Source: Clostridia bacterium (GTDB taxonomy: Bacteria; Bacillota_A; Clostridia; Christensenellales; Aristaeellaceae). From it: a DNA stretch of 13,491 nucleotides. Below the pieces are notes generated by a model, which was not told the origin of the DNA, ran no database searches, and saw nothing but the letters and a program-made list of their open reading frames with translations. Both the position numbers and the translations under genes were made by a program. Location of the stretch: positions 1 to 13,491 of the forward strand of contig JAGBAU010000066.1 in NCBI GenBank assembly GCA_017938785.1, read 5' to 3'. Below are positions 5,694-13,064 of the stretch, in pieces. Numbering within the stretch: position 1 is the stretch's first letter; the number at the start of each line of letters is the position of its first letter.

Positions 5694-7343
5694 TCATTTG
5701 GTCATGAATTCAATTCCGTTGAGCATATTACCCACGCGCAGGCCGCTCAGACCCGCAAGGGAACGGCTGGCAATCACGGTGCCCGTGCGCCACAGCAGGC
5801 CCAGCACCGGCAGTCTCTCCACCACAATCATCTGTATCTGGCTGTAGAGGGATTTCAAATCCTCCTCGGTCTGCGCAGAGGCCAGCTGGCCGATAGCCGT
5901 CTCCATGCTCTCATTTTTGAAGTTGTTCAGGTTCAGGCTGCCGCCGCCCTGAAGCAGGGGCGCAAGGTTGGGGCTCTCGCTGAACTGCATGCCGACGAGC
6001 GCCAGATCGAACGCGCGGTCCTTTACCTTTTGCAGGCAGCGGGATTTGCTGTAGACCACAACCTCCACATTAAATCCGACATTTTCCAGATAATTCGCAA
6101 TCAGGTTTGCTGCGTTTTCACGGATATTGGTTGTGCTCTCGTTGTAGGTGATGATGCGGATGTTCAGGTCCTCCAGCATAACGCCATTGACCTTGTTCAT
6201 CTTGCCATCGTTGGTCAAATCACTCCAGCCGCACTCCTTGATCAGCTGTAGGGCGCGTTCAGGGCTGTAGTAATAGATGGCGCTCTGGCTCTCGTACAGC
6301 CAGGAGCTGGGATTCACCGGGACCTCGCACTGAATGCCCATGCCGCGATAGGCATTGGCCGCAACGTTAGCGCGGTCGATGGCATACATCACCGCCTGGC
6401 GCATGCGCACATCGCCCATGACCGAATCATCGTTCAGGTTGGGCACCAGCATTTCGTAGGTGGTGGTCATGTAGTCCATGCTGGTATGATCGGAAAGCTT
6501 GCGGTGCACCGCCGCATTGGAGGACTGGGTGCACAGCATGTTGATCTGGTTGGTTTGCAGCGCCTCCAGCGCATCGCCGGAATCTGCAAAGTTCACGGCC
6601 GCGATGCTGTGAACCTGGGGATCCTTCTTCCACCACAGCGGGTTGGCCTCCAGGCGCACGCCCGTGCCGGGGATATACTCGGTATACCAATAGGGGCCGG
6701 TGCCGCGGGCCATGCGGTCGTCCAGGGTGCTGCCCTGAACCACAGGGAAGGTCATGGCGTAGAGGGTAACATAGCCGGAATACCTGGAATTGACCACCAG
6801 GGTGAGATCATCCACGATCTCCATGGAGGAAATCATCTGTACACGGGTATAGTAGGGATTGAGCTCATTGGTCATCATGAAGCGGTTGTAGCTGCCCACC
6901 ACCTCGGAAGCGGTGAGGGGCGCACCGTTGTGGAAGGTGACGCCCTGGCGCAACTTGAAGGTCCACTTCTTGCCCTGGTTGCTCCAGCTGTCCGCCAGCA
7001 GGGGCTGGGGCTTCATTTCATCATCCAGCTCAACCACGGATTCAAACACCAGCTGGTTCAGGCTCACCAGGTCGCGCTCGGTACAGTTGAAGGGATTGAT
7101 CTCGGCCGTTGACGCCGCCACATAGCCCAGCTGAATATCTGCATCCATGTTGATGGTGGGCGCCACATAAGTATTCTCCACCCATTCGATGCCGTCATCC
7201 GCCATCTGGCCTTCAACGACTCCCTCCGCGCCTGCAAGCGCAGTCAGGGCTTCATCCTGATATTCCGCCAGCGCGGATACGCACAGCAGGCACAGCGCCA
7301 GCAGCAGCGCAAATGCGCGCCTGACCGGAAATCTCTTATGCAT
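5694..7343 (-). CDS. ABC transporter solute-binding protein, family 5 (peptide/nickel type)
   Basis: This exported substrate-capture protein is of the DppA/OppA type, 549 residues from the chosen start. A signal peptide is clear: basic KRFPVRR, then hydrophobic AFALLLALCLLCVSALA, with likely cleavage after ALA near residue 26. Cysteines in the h-region do not form a good lipobox. The family 5 signature is WTFKLRQGVTFHNGAPLTASEV near residues 127-148. I chose the ATG at 7343 because it puts the signal peptide at the N-terminus and overlaps the transglycosylase stop (ATGCATAA). In-frame ATGs at 7352, 7355 and 7400 are possible and no strong ribosome binding site decides. No permease or ATPase gene is adjacent, so it would need distant partners. 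A segment of about 80 residues before the recognisable domain has no assignment from me. Confidence 0.9.
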   Translation of the reverse strand: MHKRFPVRRAFALLLALCLLCVSALAEYQDEALTALAGAEGVVEGQMADDGIEWVENTYVAPTINMDADIQLGYVAASTAEINPFNCTERDLVSLNQLVFESVVELDDEMKPQPLLADSWSNQGKKWTFKLRQGVTFHNGAPLTASEVVGSYNRFMMTNELNPYYTRVQMISSMEIVDDLTLVVNSRYSGYVTLYAMTFPVVQGSTLDDRMARGTGPYWYTEYIPGTGVRLEANPLWWKKDPQVHSIAAVNFADSGDALEALQTNQINMLCTQSSNAAVHRKLSDHTSMDYMTTTYEMLVPNLNDDSVMGDVRMRQAVMYAIDRANVAANAYRGMGIQCEVPVNPSSWLYESQSAIYYYSPERALQLIKECGWSDLTNDGKMNKVNGVMLEDLNIRIITYNESTTNIRENAANLIANYLENVGFNVEVVVYSKSRCLQKVKDRAFDLALVGMQFSESPNLAPLLQGGGSLNLNNFKNESMETAIGQLASAQTEEDLKSLYSQIQMIVVERLPVLGLLWRTGTVIASRSLAGLSGLRVGNMLNGIEFMTK

Positions 7344-7950
7344 ACAATTCATCATATTTCTCATAATACTCCAAAACCCTGTTGACATATGTATCCGCAT
7401 TGCTGCCGGGAATCACATCGAGTGTCTTCCCATCCGCACTGTAGGCCGGATCCTTCAGCCAGCCATCCACGGTACCCTGACCGGAATGATAGGCCGAGGA
7501 ACTGCACTTTTTATCGCCATCGTAGCGGTCCATCAGGAAGCCCAGATACCAGCAGCCGTAACGCAGGTTGGTTTCCGGGTCAAACAGGCAGCCTTCCACA
7601 TAGGTTTCATCGAACTTGCCCGCAATCCATTCCGCCGTCTTGGGCATGATCTGCATCAAGCCCTGTGCATTCACGGAGGACACTGCATTGGGGTTGTACG
7701 AAGACTCCGCAAGAACCACCGCCGCCACATAAGCCGGCTCCAGGTTGAATTCCCGGGCATTGGCGCGGATGAGCTCAGTATACTCCATGGGATAGAGCTG
7801 TACGGTTTTCTTCTGTACTTCTTTGGTGGAGAGCATCATCACCAATCCGATGAGCCCCAGCACCAACACAATCAGCACAATCGCCCGGATCAAGCGTCCC
7901 CTGCGGCGGTTACTGCGCTTCCTGCGCTTATTTGCTTGCCTTTTCTGCAT
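7336..7950 (-). CDS. Membrane-anchored lytic transglycosylase (SLT domain)
   Basis: This 204-residue peptidoglycan-cleaving enzyme would be tethered to the outer face of the membrane. A very basic N-terminus (about residues 3-22, rich in K and R) precedes one membrane segment at about 20-40, so topology is N-in, C-out. The Slt70-type domain spans roughly 55-200. E82 in AESSYNP is the expected catalytic acid, followed by GLMQIMP at 97-103. The usual AYNAG motif appears as AYHSGQG at 153-159, a mild departure. GGAGG lies just upstream of the ATG at 7950, in the 13-base gap after coaE. The gene overlaps the solute-binding protein downstream. An SLT gene next to coaE is, as I recall, a common order in Clostridia. 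Confidence 0.93.
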   Translation of the reverse strand: MQKRQANKRRKRSNRRRGRLIRAIVLIVLVLGLIGLVMMLSTKEVQKKTVQLYPMEYTELIRANAREFNLEPAYVAAVVLAESSYNPNAVSSVNAQGLMQIMPKTAEWIAGKFDETYVEGCLFDPETNLRYGCWYLGFLMDRYDGDKKCSSSAYHSGQGTVDGWLKDPAYSADGKTLDVIPGSNADTYVNRVLEYYEKYDELYA

Positions 7951-7963
7951 GCTTCCTCCGTAA

Positions 7964-8581
7964 TTATCCGATGCGCCGCAGCAGCTGCTGGTACAGCTGG
8001 CTCAATTCGGCGCGGGTCTTTTCGATGGGACGGGCGCTGTTGATCACCCGGCTTGCCCGGGCGTTGCGCTCCTCCATGGACATCTGGCCTGCGATGCGCG
8101 CAGCCGCCTGGTCTTCGGTCAGCAAATCCCGCTCGCATATGCGCTCCAGCTGGATCTGCGTATCCGCGCTCATGGTCCAGGTTTCATCGCACAGCACATC
8201 CATGCCGCACTCAAACAGCAGAGGCACATCCAGAATGGCTACCTGGTAGCCTTCGCCCGCGGCAGCTTCGATTTCGTCCACCATGCACCGCTGCACCATG
8301 GGATGAATGATCCCCTCCAGCGCACGCTTATGGGCCACGCTGGAAAATACCAGATCATGCATTGCACGGCGGTTCAGGCTTCCGTTTTCATGGAAGATTT
8401 CATCCCCGAAGGTTTGGCGGATAGCATCGATGGCCGCGCCGCCGTCGGCGGTAAGCGCACGGGAAATGGCGTCCGCATCGATGTGCTTCGCGCCCAGGGA
8501 TGCAAGATACCTTGCCGCTTCACTCTTGCCGCAGCCGGTACCGCCTGTAAGTCCAACCACATAGACCTTATTTGCAGGCAC
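7964..8581 (-). CDS. coaE: Dephospho-CoA kinase
   Basis: This enzyme catalyses the last step of coenzyme A synthesis, ATP-dependent phosphorylation of the 3'-hydroxyl of dephospho-CoA, in the cytoplasm. The 205-residue length is typical. The P-loop GGTGCGKS is at residues 13-20. The CoaE-typical HIDADAISR follows, then IHPMV near 94 and DVPLLFECGMD near 118-128. The ATG at 8581 lies inside the end of polA, a 14-base overlap, so translation is probably coupled. polA next to coaE is a widespread arrangement in Firmicutes. Nothing in the sequence looks broken. Confidence 0.97.
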   Translation of the reverse strand: MPANKVYVVGLTGGTGCGKSEAARYLASLGAKHIDADAISRALTADGGAAIDAIRQTFGDEIFHENGSLNRRAMHDLVFSSVAHKRALEGIIHPMVQRCMVDEIEAAAGEGYQVAILDVPLLFECGMDVLCDETWTMSADTQIQLERICERDLLTEDQAAARIAGQMSMEERNARASRVINSARPIEKTRAELSQLYQQLLRRIG

Positions 8582-11141
8582 GCCAGTCGCCTCCCGTAGT
8601 AATATCGGTTTTGAGCGGCACCTCCAGGCGCATCACACTCTCCATACAGCGCTTCAGAAGCTCGGCTGCCTCGGCCGCCTCCGCTTCGGGCGCCTCCAGA
8701 ATCAGTTCATCGTGCACCTGCAGAATCAGCCGGGTTTTGAGACCCCGTGCCTTCAGTTCCGCAGCCACGCGGATCATTGCCAGTTTGATGATGTCCGCCG
8801 CCGTACCCTGGATGGGGCTGTTCATGGCGCAGCGCTCACCGAAGGAACGAACATTGAAGTTACTGCTCAGCAGCTCCGGCAGGTAGCGCCGGCGGCCCAT
8901 CAGGGTCATGGCATAGCCACGCGCCCTGCCCTCCTGCACGGAGGATTCCATATAGGCCTTCACCCCGGGATAACGTTCAAAGTAACGGTTCATGAATTCC
9001 CGGGCCTCAGTGCGGGTCACGCCGATGTTCTTGGCCAGGGCAAAATCCGAAATGCCGTACACGATGCCGAAGTTGACCGCCTTGGATGCGGAGCGCATCT
9101 GGGAGGTCACCTGCGCGATGGGCACGCCGTAAACCTCCGCCGCCGTGCGGGCATGGATGTCTTCATCGGCCCGGAAGGCGTCAATCATGGTCGTATCGCC
9201 GGAAATATGGGCCAGTACGCGCAGCTCAATCTGGGAGTAGTCCGCATCCACCAGCACATGGCCGGGTTTTGCAATGAATGCGCCGCGGATTTCGCGGCCC
9301 AGCTCGGTGCGCACGGGAATATTTTGCAGATTCGGCTCCGAGGAACTCAGGCGGCCGGTCGCCGTGCCCACCTGGTCAAAATGGGTATGCACGCGTCCAT
9401 TCTCATCCCGCAGCTGAATCAGGGAATCGATGTAGGTGGAACGCAGCTTCTGGTACTTCCTGTATTCCAGAATCTTCGCGCAGATGGGATAATCCTCCGC
9501 CAGGCCCTCCAGCACCTCCTTGGTGGTGGAATAGCCCTTGGAGGTCTTCTTCGGCGCGGGAATGCCCAGGCGCTCAAAGAGCAGTTCGCCCAGCTGTTTA
9601 GGGGAATTCAGGTTGATCTGAACACCCGCCTCCTCAAAGATTTCAGTAGACAGGCGGACGATTTCGGCGTCAAACTTCACGCCCATGTCCCGCAGAGCTT
9701 CGGCGTCCACCATAAAGCCCTCCTGCTCCATACCCCGAAGCACGAATGCCAGGGGCATTTCCAGGTCACCGAACACGCCGTCCAGGTCCTTCTCACGCAG
9801 CTCCATGCCCTGCTTTACGGCAAGGTTATGAATGGCCATGGCGGGGCAGCGTGCAAAGTCGCCGGCGTCTGCATCCTCGCAGAGGGCGTCTGCCTCGAAG
9901 GAGCGCTGCTGGGGATTGAGTACGTAAGCCGCCAGCATCACGTCAAAGGCAGTTCCGCGCAGTATCTCAATATCCACGGGCAGGGCCTTCAGGTTCCAGA
10001 GTTCCACCCGCTTTGCCCTGCGAATCAGGGGAAGCGCAGCCTGCAGGGCTTCCTCCTCGGAGATGCCCGCAGAGAGCAGGTCTCCGCCCAGGGCGACAGA
10101 GAGGCACATTTCCGGCGCAGCCAAGGAGAATTCGGCTCCCATATGCACCGCCGCCCAGGGAAGTTCTTCCTCACCTGCACAGCATACGGAGAGTTCTTCC
10201 AGGCTGGAAAGGCGTTTTACGACCGCCTTCGGCCTTTCAACTACATGCATTTCTTTGAGAACGTCCGGGCAGAATTCCCTGGCGGTCTCCTCCAGCTTGC
10301 GGGCTGCGAGCCGCATGCCCAGCTCCTTCAGGCGGGCGATGCCGCCGGTAAGCCTGCCCAGCTTCCAGCTGTCGAAGTTCATTTCCACCGGGGCATTGCG
10401 CACGATCTCCGCCAGTTCGCGGCTCATGCGCGCCTGCTGCGCGCCATTGATCAGCCTTTCGCGCAGCTTACCCTTTTCCTTGGTATCGGCATTTAACAGG
10501 GTTTCCTCCAGGCTTCCGTAGGTCTGGATGAGGCGCAGGGCAGTCTTTTCACCCACGCCGGCAACGCCGGGGATATTATCGGAAGTATCGCCCATCAGGC
10601 TCTTCACATCGATGAGCTGCTGCGGGGATACGCCGTAGGTTTCCTGTACGTATTCGGGGGTCACGCGACTGGTATCGGTGATGCCCCTCTTGGTGTAGAG
10701 TATGGTGGTATTCTCACCCGCCAGCTGGAAGGAATCCCGGTCGCCGGTGACCAGCACAACCTTCTGCCCAGCCTTTTCACAGGTTAAGGACACAGTACCC
10801 AGAATATCGTCCGCCTCATAGCCGGGACATTCCAGAATCGGAATCTCCATCAGGGAGATAATCTCGCGGATGATAGGGTCCTGTGCGCGCAAATCATCGG
10901 GCATGGGCTTGCGGGTAGCCTTATAGCCGTCGAAGATACCGGAACGGAAGGTGGGTCCATGCATATCAAAGGCCACGGCCAGACCGTCGGGTCTTTCCTC
11001 GCCGATCACCTTCAGAAGCATCATCACAAAACCGTGCACCGCATTCGTGGGCGTGCCGTCGGGCGCGCTCATGGGCGTTTGCAGCGCATGATATGCGCGA
11101 TACATCAGGCTGTAGCCATCCAGCAGGACTATCTTTTCCAT
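8568..11141 (-). CDS. polA: DNA polymerase I
   Basis: This 857-residue repair and Okazaki-processing polymerase has an N-terminal 5' nuclease domain (about 1-300) with YEADD at 108-112, VTGDRDSFQL near 131-140 and a helix-hairpin-helix at 183-200 (MGDTSDNIPGVAGVGEKT). The central 3'-5' exonuclease-like domain (about 310-460) lacks the DxE metal-binding motif where DTETD stands in E. coli, so proofreading is probably absent, as in many Firmicutes and Thermus enzymes. The polymerase domain (about 465-857) has motif A with D634 in DADYSQIELR, motif B with R683, K687 and Y695, and motif C with H810-D811-E812 in LQVHDEL. The ATG at 11141 follows AAAGGAG. It is the first gene of a five-gene leftward unit. 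Confidence 0.98.
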   Translation of the reverse strand: MEKIVLLDGYSLMYRAYHALQTPMSAPDGTPTNAVHGFVMMLLKVIGEERPDGLAVAFDMHGPTFRSGIFDGYKATRKPMPDDLRAQDPIIREIISLMEIPILECPGYEADDILGTVSLTCEKAGQKVVLVTGDRDSFQLAGENTTILYTKRGITDTSRVTPEYVQETYGVSPQQLIDVKSLMGDTSDNIPGVAGVGEKTALRLIQTYGSLEETLLNADTKEKGKLRERLINGAQQARMSRELAEIVRNAPVEMNFDSWKLGRLTGGIARLKELGMRLAARKLEETAREFCPDVLKEMHVVERPKAVVKRLSSLEELSVCCAGEEELPWAAVHMGAEFSLAAPEMCLSVALGGDLLSAGISEEEALQAALPLIRRAKRVELWNLKALPVDIEILRGTAFDVMLAAYVLNPQQRSFEADALCEDADAGDFARCPAMAIHNLAVKQGMELREKDLDGVFGDLEMPLAFVLRGMEQEGFMVDAEALRDMGVKFDAEIVRLSTEIFEEAGVQINLNSPKQLGELLFERLGIPAPKKTSKGYSTTKEVLEGLAEDYPICAKILEYRKYQKLRSTYIDSLIQLRDENGRVHTHFDQVGTATGRLSSSEPNLQNIPVRTELGREIRGAFIAKPGHVLVDADYSQIELRVLAHISGDTTMIDAFRADEDIHARTAAEVYGVPIAQVTSQMRSASKAVNFGIVYGISDFALAKNIGVTRTEAREFMNRYFERYPGVKAYMESSVQEGRARGYAMTLMGRRRYLPELLSSNFNVRSFGERCAMNSPIQGTAADIIKLAMIRVAAELKARGLKTRLILQVHDELILEAPEAEAAEAAELLKRCMESVMRLEVPLKTDITTGGDWRACK

Positions 11142-11175
11142 ATCGGGAAACTCCTTTAAACAATACTCCTATATT

Positions 11176-11204
11176 ATTATACCAAACAAGCCTATAAATA
11201 GCAA
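11176..11204 (-). promoter_or_regulatory. Sigma-A-type promoter of the polA operon
   Basis: On the minus strand, TTGCTA (11204-11199) is separated by exactly 17 bases from a perfect TATAAT (11181-11176). Transcription would start near 11169, about 28 bases before the polA ATG. No other promoter of similar quality was seen between here and 4899, so it may drive the whole unit. Confidence 0.75.
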
Positions 11205-11246
11205 ACCGCCTTTGAGGCCCCTTTGTGAAAAAACGATGTGTAAAGC

Positions 11247-11275
11247 TGGACAGAGCGCGCCCGGGATGGTACAAT
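11247..11275 (+). promoter_or_regulatory. Sigma-A-type promoter of the small secreted protein gene
   Basis: TGGACA at 11247-11252 and TACAAT at 11270-11275 have a 17-base spacer; each differs from consensus at one position. Transcription would start near 11282. A strong ribosome binding site (GAGGTGAT) follows directly before the ATG at 11301. It is divergent from the polA promoter about 45 bases away. Confidence 0.7.
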
Positions 11276-11300
11276 AGGCAATACAAAGCGAGGTGATCCC

Positions 11301-11774
11301 ATGAAACCGGCAACGGTTGTGCTTTCTCTGATCCTGATTCTGATGTTGGCCTTTGGCGCCTTTTTCTATACGGGCGGTACCCTGCAGGCGCAGGCGACCA
11401 GCATCACCGCCGGCGCAGCTGAGCATCCCGACGCCTTTGAGTCCATCAAGGCGGTACTTGCCTCCGGCAGTGCGCCCCAGCTCTTTTCCACCGATGTGCT
11501 GGACAATGCCGCCAATTATTCCCTGGTGGATCTGAGCATCAGCCTCACCAACCGGGGTATCTTCGATGCGGAATGGCTGAATGTTCAGCTTCAGGGCGTG
11601 ACCGGCGATATCGCGGTCTATTCCCTCACTGGCGACGGTACGGACGTTGCGGCCCGCAGCAACAGCCAGGTAAACCTGAAGCTCATCACCCGCGCGCCCG
11701 CCGACAGTCCGCGCAGCGTTTCCATTCAATACTATGTCTACGGCATCTCCCGCACGATTGAGATTCCGGTATGA
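11301..11774 (+). CDS. Small secreted or membrane-anchored protein of unknown function
   Basis: I do not recognise a family. The 157-residue product begins with a short positive start (MKP) and one hydrophobic segment at about 5-24, consistent with a signal peptide or N-terminal anchor. The rest would lie outside the cell. Residues 73-157 look beta-rich, with alternating hydrophobic stretches such as LVDLSISLTN, AEWLNVQLQGV and SVSIQYYVYG. That pattern is compatible with an immunoglobulin-like or CARDB-like beta sandwich, but this is only an impression. No catalytic motif or cysteine is present. It has its own promoter, a near-consensus ribosome binding site and its own terminator, so it is an independent transcription unit. 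Strong signals and intact reading over 474 bases make it a convincing gene. Confidence 0.82.
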   Translation: MKPATVVLSLILILMLAFGAFFYTGGTLQAQATSITAGAAEHPDAFESIKAVLASGSAPQLFSTDVLDNAANYSLVDLSISLTNRGIFDAEWLNVQLQGVTGDIAVYSLTGDGTDVAARSNSQVNLKLITRAPADSPRSVSIQYYVYGISRTIEIPV

Positions 11775-11786
11775 TGCTTAGACGGC

Positions 11787-11820
11787 AAAAAGCCTGTGGT
11801 TGTTCAACCACAGGCTTTTT
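11787..11820. terminator. Bidirectional Rho-independent terminator
   Basis: A perfect 15-base inverted repeat, AAAAAGCCTGTGGTT at 11787-11801 and its complement at 11806-11820, encloses the loop GTTC. The GC-rich stem ends in five T in either direction. It lies 13 bases after the small secreted protein and 24 bases past the stop of the convergent LTD gene, so it can serve both. Confidence 0.92.
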
Positions 11821-11843
11821 ATTGATTCATAGGAATAACTCTG

Positions 11844-13028
11844 TCAGGGATTGGCCTGGCCCGGGGTGGGATTCACGCCGTCCGTCCAGCTGCCACTGCT
11901 TGCCAGCGACCATGCCTTGTTGGCCTTGAGCAGGTCCACCTTCACACGGTCGGCAATGCGGCCGTCCGGATTCACCAGCAGCACATCCTCGCCCTCGGAG
12001 CTGAGCGCGAAATTGGTGTGCAGGTGGGCAGGATCATCCTTGCGGTCCAGCCTGGAGGCATGTACCACCAGGTATTCGCCCGCACCCAGCTGAACCTCCG
12101 GGAACTTCCACTTGCGCAGGTTCTCCACATCGTCCGTCAGGTACCAGCCGGCCAGGTTCACAGTTTCGCCGCCCACATTGTGCAGCTCAATGTAATCGCT
12201 GTACTGGCTGTTTTCATCGGGATAGGTGCTGGTGTTGGTGGTCATGATCTCCGTCAGGGCCACAGGGCTGTTTTCAATGGGCGTCTGCAGGCTCTGGTAG
12301 CCGGCATCGGAGTTTTCAGCGCCAGGGGTCGCAGGCGTCATAGGCTCCCACAGGGAGGTATCCTTGCGCGCATAGGCCTGGTCACCCTCCAGCGCAGGAA
12401 TATTCACGGTATCGATGGCCGTGCCGCCCGCATTGAACAGCATCAGCGTATCGCCTGCGGAAGACAGGCGGTAGGGCGCATGCAGATCCTCACCCGCGGT
12501 TTCGCGCAGGCGGCTGTCCGCATACACCAGGATGCATTCGCCCGCATCCAGCGTAATCTCCGGGAAGGTGAATACGCGGGCGTCGTCCGCTGCCTTGGAC
12601 AGGGTGTAGCCCTCCAGGTTCACCGCATTGTTCGAGATGTTTGCCACCTCAATCCAGTCCGGGGAAGCCTCGTTGTCCAGCACCAACGTGCGGCGGTTGC
12701 TGGTCACGATTTCATTCAGGCGCACGGGGCCGGGAGAATAGATTTCACTCACCATCTCCACAACTACGCCCGTATCAGACGCCTGCTTTTCCACGATGGG
12801 AAAGCCGTTGGGCCATGCGCACTGCAGAACCAGCGCCAGCACGCAAGCCACCACGCCGCCAATGATGATCTTGATCAGATCAGCCTTGGGACCGCCGCCC
12901 GCCCTGCCTGCTGCGGGACGAGGCGTGGGACGCGGGGCAGGACGTCTCTGTCCGGCCGCTGCACGCTGCCCTGCCGGGCGTGCACCCGGTGCGGGTGCGC
13001 GTCTCGGTTCTCTATTTGTTTGGGTCAC
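11844..13028 (-). CDS. Membrane-anchored protein with two lamin-tail domains (LTD)
   Basis: This 394-residue protein has three parts. Residues 1-49 are an R/P/A/G-rich, strongly basic and probably disordered cytoplasmic tail. Residues 50-71 form one membrane segment. Two extracellular lamin-tail beta-sandwich domains follow at about 100-215 and 255-370. Both carry the LTD hallmarks in order: LNEI or LTEI, then WIEVAN or YIELHN, then VNLEGYTLS or VNLAGWYLT, then FPEITLDAGE or FPEVQLGAGE. Bacterial LTD domains are thought to act in surface or ligand attachment; no enzyme motif is visible. The start is a GTG at 13026-13028, chosen because GGGAGGG (13037-13043) lies 8 bases upstream. It follows the DUF4956 gene by 36 bases in the same operon and ends at a shared terminator. 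The domain call is firm; function is not known. Confidence 0.92.
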   Translation of the reverse strand: MTQTNREPRRAPAPGARPAGQRAAAGQRRPAPRPTPRPAAGRAGGGPKADLIKIIIGGVVACVLALVLQCAWPNGFPIVEKQASDTGVVVEMVSEIYSPGPVRLNEIVTSNRRTLVLDNEASPDWIEVANISNNAVNLEGYTLSKAADDARVFTFPEITLDAGECILVYADSRLRETAGEDLHAPYRLSSAGDTLMLFNAGGTAIDTVNIPALEGDQAYARKDTSLWEPMTPATPGAENSDAGYQSLQTPIENSPVALTEIMTTNTSTYPDENSQYSDYIELHNVGGETVNLAGWYLTDDVENLRKWKFPEVQLGAGEYLVVHASRLDRKDDPAHLHTNFALSSEGEDVLLVNPDGRIADRVKVDLLKANKAWSLASSGSWTDGVNPTPGQANP

Positions 13029-13036
13029 GAAAATGT

Positions 13037-13043
13037 CCCTCCC
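13037..13043 (-). promoter_or_regulatory. Ribosome binding site supporting the GTG start of the LTD gene
   Basis: GGGAGGG on the minus strand lies 8 bases upstream of the GTG at 13026-13028. No in-frame ATG near it has a better site, so translation most likely starts at GTG. Confidence 0.65.
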
Positions 13044-13064
13044 GTTGTTCCTTCAGCTATTTGC

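Noticed and set aside
4875..6251. Rightward 458-residue open frame
   Set aside because: It begins in the terminator and runs antisense to two well-supported genes. His- and Gln-rich composition is typical of a shadow frame.
8712..10496. Rightward 594-residue open frame
   Set aside because: It is antisense to polA, which has every expected motif; this frame has none.
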